Origin: Flavobacterium sp. RSP15
GTDB taxonomy: Bacteria; Bacteroidota; Bacteroidia; Flavobacteriales; Flavobacteriaceae
Assembly (NCBI RefSeq): GCF_003968755.1
Contig: NZ_RYDL01000012.1
Coordinates: 34,178-98,177 of the forward strand
DNA length: 64,000 bases
Reading direction: 5' to 3'
Both the position numbers and the translations under genes were made by a program. Shown piece by piece: positions 1 through 8,291 of the stretch (the first letter of the stretch is position 1; each line of letters starts with the position of its first letter). The notes under the pieces were generated by a model that saw nothing but the letters and a program-made list of their open reading frames with translations, was not told the origin of the DNA and made no database searches.

Positions 1-712
1 AAGATATATATTTAATATCTGTGCATGAATCAATAGTACTTTTTAAATTTCCATTACCAACGCAAACCAATCCCCAATTCCCCTTATGTACTTCTTTGTA
101 GATTTTAAAGCCTTCCACTAATTTATCTATATTTTTTGCTTCTGATAATCGGCCTACATATAAAAAATATTTACGTTTCCCTTTGTCTGATTCTGTATTA
201 CAAGAAGCATCAAATGACTGTGTATTAGCAGAAAGCAGGTCAAATATTATCTTGGAATTCTTGAAACCTAATCGCTTTGCATATTCAAATTGATAAGGCC
301 CAGCAACCCAAGCATGAGAAAAATATTTTTTATATAGTATTGGAAAGATTAAAACTGCTGCTTTTTGCCTTAAGGTTCCATACCAAATATCATCAAATCC
401 CACTACAATAGGAATACCTTTCAGTTTCATTTGCATTGTAACTTTTAAATAATCTTTGTCCATCCATCCAGATATGTATATAATATCTGGATGGATCTTA
501 TTACATAACTCTAGAATAGCCTTATAATCGGTCTCAGATCTATTATAATATGAAACACCTTTAATTACTGGTGGTACATATGGTGTTAACTTCTTATGGT
601 CCCAATGTATTACATGAACATCAGCATTGTAATTTTCAACATATTCATTAAATACATGGATTTGATATCCCATTAATTCAGAATATAAATAAAGTATTTT
701 TAAATCACCCAT
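1..712 (-). CDS. Glycosyltransferase family 4, C-terminus cut by window edge
   Basis: This open frame of 237 codons starts with ATG at 712 and runs off the left edge without a stop. It reads as a GT-B glycosyltransferase that would move a sugar from an activated donor to the growing repeat unit at the cytoplasmic membrane. The N-terminal Rossmann-like half (residues 1 to about 170) is followed by the typical GT4 linker and donor-domain start YFLYVGRLSEAKN at about residues 182-194. The C-terminal donor site is outside the window. The start codon overlaps the stop of an upstream acetyltransferase remnant (ATGGGTGA), so it was once translationally coupled to that gene. Acceptor and donor cannot be told. 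The fold call is firm; the specific role is inferred from the locus. Confidence 0.85.
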   Translation of the reverse strand, partial: MGDLKILYLYSELMGYQIHVFNEYVENYNADVHVIHWDHKKLTPYVPPVIKGVSYYNRSETDYKAILELCNKIHPDIIYISGWMDKDYLKVTMQMKLKGIPIVVGFDDIWYGTLRQKAAVLIFPILYKKYFSHAWVAGPYQFEYAKRLGFKNSKIIFDLLSANTQSFDASCNTESDKGKRKYFLYVGRLSEAKNIDKLVEGFKIYKEVHKGNWGLVCVGNGNLKSTIDSCTDIKYIS

Positions 713-780
713 TATTTATCTTACGTATAATTTTTATTGGATTTCCGCCAACAATTGTATTTTCAGCAACCTTTTTTTGT
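705..780 (-). pseudogene. C-terminal remnant of a hexapeptide-repeat O-acetyltransferase
   Basis: The minus strand encodes about 22 residues ending in VAENTIVGGNPIKIIRKI before a TGA at 707-705. This is the classic last coil and tail of left-handed beta-helix acetyltransferases (serine/maltose acetyltransferase type). Nothing upstream of about 780 continues the family, so only the 3' tail is left. It was probably kept because it overlaps the start of the next glycosyltransferase gene. The positions 781-967 behind it hold no gene that I can see. Confidence 0.7.
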
Positions 781-967
781 AAACAAATGAAACAAAGGAG
801 TTAATATTTTTTTTTCAAATAACCGACAGTTCAAATTTAATGCCTTAGATTAATACAGAACTTCATTTATCGTTGAAAAATATCATTTAAACAAACAACT
901 TCGAGACACGAGTCCAAGTGCAATTATATAAATATGTGAAAAATTCATTTTATAATAATCAATATTT

Positions 968-1687
968 TTATAAAAAACTCAGTATTTTGTTTAACGCTCT
1001 AATAAAAATATTCGGCCTAGGTATATTGGCTCTGTCCCTTTCTAAATTAGCTAAAATAGTATTTCTATCTCCTAACGAATTTCCGTAAACTAAAAACTCA
1101 GATGAGAATTCATTTATTTTTTTAAATCTTACTTCATTTATAGACGAAAATTTAAAAAACAAATCTAAATCACCAGCTATTTTGAAATTATTGATATCAA
1201 ATCCACCCACACTAAAATATAATTTCTTTGTAAAAATTGCTGATGGTTGAACAAATGGAAATATACCGTTTTTTAACAATAGTTTAGCAAAATATCTTCC
1301 TTTTATTTTTTTTGTTCTTTCAAATTTCAAATTAATATTATAAGAATTTGAATACACAACATCATTGTTAGATTTCATAATATTGTCATACATTTTCTCA
1401 AATCCATTAATTAATATTATGTCATCTGAATTTACCCAAGTAATAATTTCTCCTTCTGATTCTTCAAAACCCATATGAATCGCATCATACATTCCGTTTC
1501 CATTTTTTTGATGTATTATTTTTAAATTAGGATATCTTTTTAAGATTTTTAATGTATCATCTGTTGAGCCACCGTCTACTATTATATGCTCAAAAGGAAT
1601 GGATAATTTCTGTATTGATTTAATGTTATTTTCAATAAAATCAGCTCCATTTAACACCGGAGTTATAATACTTATCATATTTTTCAT
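968..1687 (-). CDS. Glycosyltransferase family 2
   Basis: A 239-residue GT-A glycosyltransferase. The start is set at 1687 (MKNMISIITPVLNG), because the longer frame upstream only runs inside the polymerase gene. The first residues give the family-2 N-terminal strand. VDGGSTDDT (about residues 37-45) is the nucleotide-binding motif, and VNSDD (about 85-89) is the DXD-like metal/donor site. A hydrophobic, Phe-rich C-terminal part may contact the membrane. The start codon overlaps the stop of the upstream Wzy-like gene by ATGA, so the two are likely translated together. It should add one sugar to the lipid-linked repeat unit; the sugar cannot be read from sequence. Confidence 0.88.
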   Translation of the reverse strand: MKNMISIITPVLNGADFIENNIKSIQKLSIPFEHIIVDGGSTDDTLKILKRYPNLKIIHQKNGNGMYDAIHMGFEESEGEIITWVNSDDIILINGFEKMYDNIMKSNNDVVYSNSYNINLKFERTKKIKGRYFAKLLLKNGIFPFVQPSAIFTKKLYFSVGGFDINNFKIAGDLDLFFKFSSINEVRFKKINEFSSEFLVYGNSLGDRNTILANLERDRANIPRPNIFIRALNKILSFL

Positions 1688-3006
1688 TTTAAAATTTGGG
1701 TTTCTTTTTTTTGAACTATAAACAAAAGAACAGCGATTATTAATAAGAACATAGATGTATTTACAATAAATTGCGAAAGCATCACGCAAATAAACAAAGC
1801 CTGTAATTTTTTGTCAAAACCTTTAAGAGCATTTTTGAATCTTATAAAAAAAACAAACCATAATGTTAGACCTATAATCCCTGAACGTGCTATTAAATTT
1901 ATTATAAAACTATGGGGTACACTATCAATTCTATTTTCATATATGGCATATGAGGACGCTGTTAAATAAGGTGAGGAAGGAATACTAATCATGTTTGGAC
2001 CAGTCCCTGTGATAAAGAAAACGGGTTCATCGTAAAGAAAATTTAATGCCGCTCTGTCAAATACTTCAAAACTACTGAAAATTTCAGGCTCTTGGGCATT
2101 AACTTTTTCTTTTTGATTATAACCATCTCCATCCATAACTGTAACTTCTATTTTTTTTAATGTTTGTTCTCTAAAAAACTCATTTTGATTAAGAAAAAAT
2201 AATGCGGAGAGAATGAGGGGAATACCAAAAAAAAGATACTTATATCTTTGTGTAATTACAATAAATACTGTTCCCCAAACTAAAGTTATTAAATAAGCTG
2301 ATGCAGATAAACTTATAACTAACCCTATAATTGAAGACCATATACCTATTTTAACAAGCTTATTTATATTGCTAGCACTAAATGTTACTAAAAATAGCAA
2401 AACAAAAGAACAGATACGGCCGAAAGCTCTAGGCTCTCCGTTAAATCCGGTAAAACGGTCACCTAATATTCTTGACCCTGAAAAAAATATCTGTTTTAAA
2501 CCTCCATTCAGAGCAGTATCAAAAAATGCCATCATCAAAGTAAAAAACATTATTAAAGAAATTGCTTTCGATAGATAATCAATAGTGATGCGTTTTTTAT
2601 TAAGCCATAATAACAGTATTAACATTAAAGCAAACTCAGCAATCAGTCTAACTACTTGAACTATTGCCCTCCCCTCAGATTTTTGGCTCCAACTTCTCTC
2701 ATAATCATATCTAGAGACCCATGGTTCTATATAACCAAAAATAATAGCCAATAATACCAAATAAAAGAATTCTACATAGAGTGGCGCTAATAATCCCTTT
2801 GCTTTTTTAGGAATAAGCTTATATTGAAATAGTAATTTTGGAATAAAAACTAGTGCAATAAAATAATGAATAGATAATGAAAACCCAAAAGGAATAACAA
2901 ACCTGTCATTCATTAAAGATACAATGATTATAGCCACTATCCCTTTTGTATTATTTCTAACAAAAAAGAAAAAAAATAGGATAAGCAATAAAAAAGTTCC
3001 AATCAT
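1684..3006 (-). CDS. wzy: O-antigen/capsule repeat-unit polymerase, Wzy/O-antigen ligase family
   Basis: A 440-residue integral membrane protein with about ten or more hydrophobic segments spread along its length and a larger hydrophilic loop in the second half (about residues 290-360). It has GEPRAFGR (about 190-197) ahead of a membrane span. Near the C-terminus the stretch PHSFIINLIARSGIIGL resembles the conserved His-x-x-Leu...Gly-x-x-Gly signature of the O-antigen ligase/polymerase (Wzy_C) family. In the locus, next to Wzx and the glycosyltransferases, polymerase is the natural role; a ligase (WaaL) is the alternative and cannot be excluded from sequence. It overlaps the next gene by ATGA. 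Confidence 0.8.
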   Translation of the reverse strand: MIGTFLLLILFFFFFVRNNTKGIVAIIIVSLMNDRFVIPFGFSLSIHYFIALVFIPKLLFQYKLIPKKAKGLLAPLYVEFFYLVLLAIIFGYIEPWVSRYDYERSWSQKSEGRAIVQVVRLIAEFALMLILLLWLNKKRITIDYLSKAISLIMFFTLMMAFFDTALNGGLKQIFFSGSRILGDRFTGFNGEPRAFGRICSFVLLFLVTFSASNINKLVKIGIWSSIIGLVISLSASAYLITLVWGTVFIVITQRYKYLFFGIPLILSALFFLNQNEFFREQTLKKIEVTVMDGDGYNQKEKVNAQEPEIFSSFEVFDRAALNFLYDEPVFFITGTGPNMISIPSSPYLTASSYAIYENRIDSVPHSFIINLIARSGIIGLTLWFVFFIRFKNALKGFDKKLQALFICVMLSQFIVNTSMFLLIIAVLLFIVQKKETQILK

Positions 3007-3095
3007 TCTTTATGATTTTTAGTATTTAAAAAATTTATTGTATCGTTTATTCTTTTTAAGCTATTTGAAATTTGAGCTCTCCATTCCAATGCATT
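3003..3095 (-). pseudogene. Possible 3' tail of a lost gene upstream of wzy
   Basis: Thirty in-frame codons (ending ...INDTINFLNTKNHKE, stop TGA at 3005-3003) read like a genuine amphipathic protein C-terminus and overlap the wzy start by ATGA. Upstream the frame degenerates into a leucine-rich stretch without a start. I cannot assign the family. The arrangement repeats the one at 705-780: an old 3' end kept because it overlaps the next start. The rest of 3096-3177 holds nothing recognisable. Confidence 0.4.
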
Positions 3096-3177
3096 ACAAA
3101 ACAGCAACAACAATAAATGAGAGATCGAAAAAGAATAAACACTTTACTATTCTAACAATGAAATGATTTTGTTTTTA

Positions 3178-4074
3178 TTAAACATTTATTAATTTTTTAA
3201 AAAGAAATTTGATACCGTAACTATAGTTATATGACCCACTCAATAATTGGAATATAGGATTTATTGTACCATGCTTTTTCATTTTCAACCATGTCAACGT
3301 TTTAAATTTAGAAAGATAGTATGGAAAATGTTTTTCCATAAAATAAAAACGTGAGTAATCGTAATAAACAGAAAGCTTATTTGAAATGGTGAAGGAATCA
3401 TTGTGAGATCTAAAGAATGCAACTGCTTTATTTGCCGTTATAATTTTCGAGTACAACAAAGCAGTATTCAAAAACAATAATAAATCATTTCCTGCGCCAA
3501 ATTTTTTAAAATCTAAATTTAACGTATTTGGGATATCTATAATTAATGATGTTCTAAGGTCACTTGTTCGGAACATAGAGCACCCCGGAGAAACGGGAAA
3601 CCCATAAAAGTTATTTAATAAAACATCTTGTAAATAAGATGATGATGAATAAACAGTATTAACTTGAACTTTTTCAGAATAATTCTTTTCTACTCCTGAT
3701 GTAAAAACTTTAATTGTAGATAATACAAATGCCGTTTCTTCGTCAAAAACAGCTAATGTTTCTTCAATAAAATTTTCTGAAATTAAATCATCTGAAAATA
3801 AAATTTTCGAATATTCCCCCTTCGCCTCATCTATGCATCGCTTCCAATTTAAAACTGGTCCCACGTTTACACTATTCTGAAATATTTTAATACGATTGTC
3901 CTTTGCAGTATAGTTTTGTAAAACACCCCAAGTTCCATCTGTACTACAATTATCAACTATAATTATTTCAATATTAGTGTAGGTTTGGTTAATAGCACTT
4001 TCAATAGTTTCACTTACTATATGTTCTCTATTATATACTGGTATTAGTATACTTACTAATGAATTTTTTATCAT
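3178..4074 (-). CDS. Glycosyltransferase family 2
   Basis: A 298-residue GT-A glycosyltransferase starting MIKNSLVSILIPVYNR. VDNCSTDGT at about residues 40-48 is the nucleotide-binding loop, and ILFSDDLIS at about 91-99 carries the acidic DXD-equivalent. The C-terminal third has the basic/aromatic character common in enzymes that act on lipid-linked acceptors at the membrane. It overlaps the upstream glycosyltransferase gene by ATGA (4071-4074), so both belong to one transcript. It is similar in layout to its neighbour (CSTDGT versus CSIDGT loops, the same NWR/NWK motif at about residue 77), suggesting the pair arose by duplication or work on consecutive steps. Donor and acceptor are unknown. 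Confidence 0.88.
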   Translation of the reverse strand: MIKNSLVSILIPVYNREHIVSETIESAINQTYTNIEIIIVDNCSTDGTWGVLQNYTAKDNRIKIFQNSVNVGPVLNWKRCIDEAKGEYSKILFSDDLISENFIEETLAVFDEETAFVLSTIKVFTSGVEKNYSEKVQVNTVYSSSSYLQDVLLNNFYGFPVSPGCSMFRTSDLRTSLIIDIPNTLNLDFKKFGAGNDLLLFLNTALLYSKIITANKAVAFFRSHNDSFTISNKLSVYYDYSRFYFMEKHFPYYLSKFKTLTWLKMKKHGTINPIFQLLSGSYNYSYGIKFLFKKLINV

Positions 4075-4985
4075 TTTAAAATTCGTTTACCTATTGAGTA
4101 AAATATATCGACGAACTTCAAATAGACAAAATATTTTTGTCCATATAGTTTTCGAATTCTGCTATTATACCAATCTTTTTCTTCTTTAGTTAATCTTGTT
4201 ATTTGACTGTTATAACTCTGTCTTAATTGTCTTTTCAGTGGTCTTTCATAAAACGACTTTTTTAAGCCGCTTTTATTCCCAATGGCAAGTATTCTATCAT
4301 GATAATTTATATAATCTTTCCATTTACTTTGTATTGATAATACTACGTTGTCTTCCCCAGTCATATCATATATCCCAATTAGCCTTTTTATATATCCAAC
4401 ATCACCTTGTAACATAGATATCATAAAAGATTGAACATCGTGTGTAATTAAGTTATCAATATAAAAATCATTCTTAATTGCTGTTTCCCTATTTAACAAA
4501 ACAAAAAATATTTGAGGTACCCGCTTAAAGTTAAAATAATTTTTGTATAGATCCTTCCCTTTTATATAAGGATTAAACCGATAGGACTCCATTTGGTCTT
4601 TTTCCTTAAATCTAATTAAAAAATCACCAAAAACCAGTTGAATATTGGAGTTCTCCTTAATAACTAAAGAAGCATCTGAAAGATAATCATCATAAATTAA
4701 ATAGTTGTCATCATCCAAAATAATATAAAAATCACCAGTTGCTTTTTCAAGGCAATTACGCCAATTGGGCACCATTCCGCGGTTTACTTCATTCCTGTAA
4801 TACGTTAAGTTCGGAACATTTAAGAAATCTGTTTTTATCATTTCCTCAGTTCCATCAATGGAACAATTATCCGAAATAATTAGTTCATAATTATCATATG
4901 TCTGTTTTAAAACAGATTCAATTGCTCTTTTAAGCTTCCCTTTTCTATTGTATGTGGGAATACAAACAGATATTTTAGTATTCAT
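4071..4985 (-). CDS. Glycosyltransferase family 2
   Basis: A 304-residue GT-A glycosyltransferase. The N-terminus KISVCIPTYNRKG opens the fold, SDNCSIDGT (about residues 37-45) binds the nucleotide, and FYIILDDDNY (about 87-96) supplies the DXD metal site. The C-terminal region is rich in basic residues, typical of peripheral membrane association. Its start codon shares one base with the stop of the upstream flippase gene (TAATG) and its stop overlaps the next glycosyltransferase, so the block wzx-GT-GT is tightly coupled. It likely adds one residue of the repeat unit; specificity cannot be predicted. Confidence 0.88.
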   Translation of the reverse strand: MNTKISVCIPTYNRKGKLKRAIESVLKQTYDNYELIISDNCSIDGTEEMIKTDFLNVPNLTYYRNEVNRGMVPNWRNCLEKATGDFYIILDDDNYLIYDDYLSDASLVIKENSNIQLVFGDFLIRFKEKDQMESYRFNPYIKGKDLYKNYFNFKRVPQIFFVLLNRETAIKNDFYIDNLITHDVQSFMISMLQGDVGYIKRLIGIYDMTGEDNVVLSIQSKWKDYINYHDRILAIGNKSGLKKSFYERPLKRQLRQSYNSQITRLTKEEKDWYNSRIRKLYGQKYFVYLKFVDIFYSIGKRILK

Positions 4986-6367
4986 TAACTAAATATTTTT
5001 GTTAATAATTGCGATTTTTTATTTGAAAAAATAAAATAATAAACTTGTATTGGGTTTATAATAAAAACTAGAACTCCACTTACTAATGTTCCTAACACTA
5101 CCCCATTTATACCCATCACATAATGTTTTGCAAATAAAACTGAAAGAGGAATATTAATTATTGCAGAAATAAGTACTAGTATTGTATTTAATCTGACTTT
5201 TGACAAACCGTTCAATACCATACCAAAAATGTTATTCCACACTACAAAAAACGCTTGAATCACAAATAATAAAATAAATTCATTTCCTATAACATCAAAA
5301 CTTTTCCCAATCCAGATTTTCAAAATAGGTTTAAACAATAATGCCATCAAAATCAACCCAAAGATAATATATGGAATAATTCTTAATTGTTTCTTTATAA
5401 TTCGTCTTATCCAATTATAATCATTCAAGATATAGGCCTCTGTATATGCAGACCACAAAGGAGCCATTGCAATGCCAAATACCATATAAGAAATACTAAA
5501 ATATTTTTGGGCAATTGAAAAAGGCGTAACATTTTCAGGCCCTAATACTTGAGTTATTATCATTAAATCTGTTTGAGCAATAATAATAATTGAAATTTGT
5601 ATGATAAAATATTTAAAACCTAAGCCAAATAAGTCTTTGGAATATTTCCATCGAACATATGACCAACTTGGACTAAAGTCAATATACTCGTCATTAAAAC
5701 TTTTTAAGCTAAAAATAGTATATACAATTATTGGGATTATTGAATAAGCTATACCAAAAAATAGAAGACTATTATATGCTGATTTATATAAAATAAGTAC
5801 AACTATAAAAGATATTATACCGCTTACTAAATTTATAACTGAATTTCTTGAAGTTTTTTGACTTGCACTGTATAAAGCCCCTACAAGCTTAACAACGAAT
5901 TGGATTAAAAAAAAAGTAAAAATCCAAAAAACTAACTTCGAAAAATCTTTAATCTCATTTTTAGGAACGTTGAAAATTATTCCCCAATCGACATAATGAT
6001 AAACTATTAAAAATATTATAAATACGACGAACATAATTATTGTCATCAAAGCATAAGTTGTACTTACATATATTCTGGCTTTTTTGTAATCTTTTAACGC
6101 TACTGATTCTGCAAATTTATTTCTTAATCCATTTCCTAATCCAATATCAAAAAAAGTAACCCATGTTATTACTGAACTTAATGTAATCCATATACCATAC
6201 TTAACATCTCCAAGATAACGCAGTAAAAGTGGTACTAATGCTAAATTAAGTGCGATTTGGAACCCATTTAATATAAACATTGAAAGCATTTGTTTCTTTA
6301 ACTGAATCGTTCTTAGATGTCCCGAATTAAACCATAATTTTAACTTTTTCATCTGTATTTTATTCAT
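4985..6367 (-). CDS. wzx: Polysaccharide repeat-unit flippase (Wzx-like, MATE/MOP fold)
   Basis: A 460-residue protein with about 12-14 predicted membrane spans. The N-terminal half has the MOP-family pattern: a first helix pair around LNGFQIALNLALVPLLLRYL and the turn FFDIGLGNGLRNKFAE at about residues 73-88, which is diagnostic for polysaccharide flippases. Wzx carries the undecaprenyl-diphosphate-linked repeat unit across the inner membrane for Wzy to polymerise. The next gene upstream, the tyvelose epimerase gene, ends 9 bp before this start. With wzy present the locus fits the Wzx/Wzy route, which makes the ABC permease at 26.8 kb the unexpected exporter component. Confidence 0.9.
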   Translation of the reverse strand: MNKIQMKKLKLWFNSGHLRTIQLKKQMLSMFILNGFQIALNLALVPLLLRYLGDVKYGIWITLSSVITWVTFFDIGLGNGLRNKFAESVALKDYKKARIYVSTTYALMTIIMFVVFIIFLIVYHYVDWGIIFNVPKNEIKDFSKLVFWIFTFFLIQFVVKLVGALYSASQKTSRNSVINLVSGIISFIVVLILYKSAYNSLLFFGIAYSIIPIIVYTIFSLKSFNDEYIDFSPSWSYVRWKYSKDLFGLGFKYFIIQISIIIIAQTDLMIITQVLGPENVTPFSIAQKYFSISYMVFGIAMAPLWSAYTEAYILNDYNWIRRIIKKQLRIIPYIIFGLILMALLFKPILKIWIGKSFDVIGNEFILLFVIQAFFVVWNNIFGMVLNGLSKVRLNTILVLISAIINIPLSVLFAKHYVMGINGVVLGTLVSGVLVFIINPIQVYYFIFSNKKSQLLTKIFS

Positions 6368-6376
6368 CTAAAAATG

Positions 6377-7414
6377 TTATTTAGAATTTAATTCTACAGT
6401 ACCACCAAGCCATTCAAGCATTTTAATTATACCTTTTCTAGCTTCAATTTGGGGTTTCCAAGAAGTAAGCGCTGCTATTTTTTTATTGTCAGCAACAAAT
6501 AACAACTGATCACTTTCTCTAGGAGGTAATTTGTTGTATTCCATTTTCACATCCAGTAATTCCTCCAATAAACCAAAAAGCTCCAGTAAAGACAGACTGT
6601 TTTCTATACCACCTCCAATGTTAAAGGCGTTACCTTGTACCTTTTCTATATTTTTTACAGCAGTAAAATATAGTGAGACGACATCATCTGCATGCAATAC
6701 ATCTCTTACTTGTTTTCCCGTTCCAGAAATGGTGAATTTTTCTGTGTTTGAATGGTTTTTAATTTCAAGCGCTTTTTGACAAAACCACCCAATCCATCCC
6801 TGATCAATTGTGGCATGTTGGTTGCCTCCATACATTGAAGAATGCCTAAATACCACTGTTTTTATGCCATAAATGCGATTAAAATCTAATAGATATTGAT
6901 CGGCAGCACCTTTAGAACAACCATAAGGCGAATGAAAATTCAGCGGTGCCTTTTCATCAAAACCGTTAGGGTATTCTTTGCATACATATCGTGTTTCTTT
7001 CTCTTCAAAAGTTAATTCATCAAAATCACCATATACTTTATTTGATGATGAATACAATACCATTGCATTGGGTGCATATTTCCTGATAGAATCCAATAAA
7101 TTGAATGTCCCCATTGCATTTATTTCAAAATCCAATCTTGGATTGTTAATAGAGGTTGTCATTGCTACCTGTCCTGCCAAATGGAAAACAACATCGGGCT
7201 GTTCTTCTTTAATTACCGTTTCAACGTCATTTAAATTTCGGATGTCAAAGGGATAGTATTTAAATTCACCCTGTTTTTTAAGCCACTCTAAGTTTAGAGC
7301 ACTTCCAAATCGAAATAAATTATCAAAAACAACCAGTTCTTCTCCTCTTTTTAAAACTTCGGCAGCCAAATTACTGCCTATAAATCCACAACCTCCTGTT
7401 ATTAGATACTTCAT
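6377..7414 (-). CDS. rfbE: CDP-paratose 2-epimerase (CDP-tyvelose synthase)
   Basis: A 345-residue extended short-chain dehydrogenase/reductase. It opens with the Rossmann loop TGGCGFIGSNLA and carries SSSNKVYGD (about residues 122-130) and YGCSKGAADQYLLD with the YxxxK catalytic pair. The HSSMYGG, DQGWIGWFCQKALEIKN and GTGKQVRDVLHADD stretches match, as I remember it, the RfbE/Tyv protein of Salmonella Typhi much more closely than generic UDP-sugar epimerases. Tyv inverts C2 of CDP-paratose to give CDP-tyvelose. Its place directly after the paratose/abequose synthase gene (4 bp gap) completes the dideoxyhexose pathway here. Substrate is inferred from this similarity and context. Confidence 0.85.
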   Translation of the reverse strand: MKYLITGGCGFIGSNLAAEVLKRGEELVVFDNLFRFGSALNLEWLKKQGEFKYYPFDIRNLNDVETVIKEEQPDVVFHLAGQVAMTTSINNPRLDFEINAMGTFNLLDSIRKYAPNAMVLYSSSNKVYGDFDELTFEEKETRYVCKEYPNGFDEKAPLNFHSPYGCSKGAADQYLLDFNRIYGIKTVVFRHSSMYGGNQHATIDQGWIGWFCQKALEIKNHSNTEKFTISGTGKQVRDVLHADDVVSLYFTAVKNIEKVQGNAFNIGGGIENSLSLLELFGLLEELLDVKMEYNKLPPRESDQLLFVADNKKIAALTSWKPQIEARKGIIKMLEWLGGTVELNSK

Positions 7415-7418
7415 TTTT

Positions 7419-8291
7419 TTAATCTTTTAAAATTTTTTGAATTCCTTCAATAATGGTCACTTTTGGTTTCCATCCCAACCCGATTAATTTTGTATTATCC
7501 AATTCTGGAATCATAACATCTCCTTTTCTGTACGGAATTTTGCCGAATTTTAACTTGTAAGCTATTTTACTTTTATTTAATTTTTCTACTTCTCCTGCAA
7601 GAATTAAAACAAATTCTTTTACCTCGGTAAATATATTTGTCCCAATGTCAAATTGACTCCACTTTGGCAAACTCATTGTTTTTTGTAAAACTAAATCGTA
7701 TGCAGCAACAACATCCGTTATGTAAATAAAATCTCTTTTCTGAATTCCAGAAGTTAAATTAATATCGTCTGTTTTAGCAATCATTTCATTCATTAGCCAA
7801 GGCAAAAACTTATTCGTATCGTCTTTAGGCCCATACATCTGTTCAATTTTAAAATTAATAACTTGTATCTTTTCCGAACGTTGAGAAAGCCAATCGGCAA
7901 ATTGTGCTTTAGATAAACTATAATCATTAAGATTTCTGGGCAATAATGAGTCCGTATTAATGAATGTTTGCACGTTATTTTTTATTGCTTCATTCAATAA
8001 ATTTAAACCAAAAATTAAATTTGAATTAATAATATCAATTAAACTTTCATTGGTTCTGCCGTAACTACAGACTGTATTTATTACTACATCCACTTTTTCA
8101 TCACTAAAAACTGTTTTAAAATCGACTTTGTCAATATTATAAATTTTTACTTTATCTAACAAATGATTAATTCTCCAAGTGTCAGATGTAGTTCTTTTTA
8201 AAACAATTACATCTAATCCCTGTTTAATAAAGGACTCCAATAGATGGCTTCCTAAAAACCCAGTTGCACCAGTTAACAAGATGGTACTCAT
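7419..8291 (-). CDS. CDP-3,6-dideoxyhexose synthase (paratose or abequose synthase family)
   Basis: A 290-residue NAD(P)-dependent SDR with the N-terminal loop TGATGFLGSHLLESF. NTDSLLPRNLNDYSLSKAQF at about residues 114-133 has the YxxxK pair embedded in a motif I associate with RfbJ/Abe and RfbS/Prt. These enzymes reduce C4 of CDP-3,6-dideoxy-4-ketoglucose, giving either CDP-paratose or CDP-abequose. Because a tyvelose epimerase follows and needs CDP-paratose, the paratose product is the better guess, although the local sequence looks nearer the abequose type. Start and upstream stop overlap as TAATG with ddhC, so the genes are translationally linked. The stereochemistry cannot be decided from sequence. 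Confidence 0.78.
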   Translation of the reverse strand: MSTILLTGATGFLGSHLLESFIKQGLDVIVLKRTTSDTWRINHLLDKVKIYNIDKVDFKTVFSDEKVDVVINTVCSYGRTNESLIDIINSNLIFGLNLLNEAIKNNVQTFINTDSLLPRNLNDYSLSKAQFADWLSQRSEKIQVINFKIEQMYGPKDDTNKFLPWLMNEMIAKTDDINLTSGIQKRDFIYITDVVAAYDLVLQKTMSLPKWSQFDIGTNIFTEVKEFVLILAGEVEKLNKSKIAYKLKFGKIPYRKGDVMIPELDNTKLIGLGWKPKVTIIEGIQKILKD

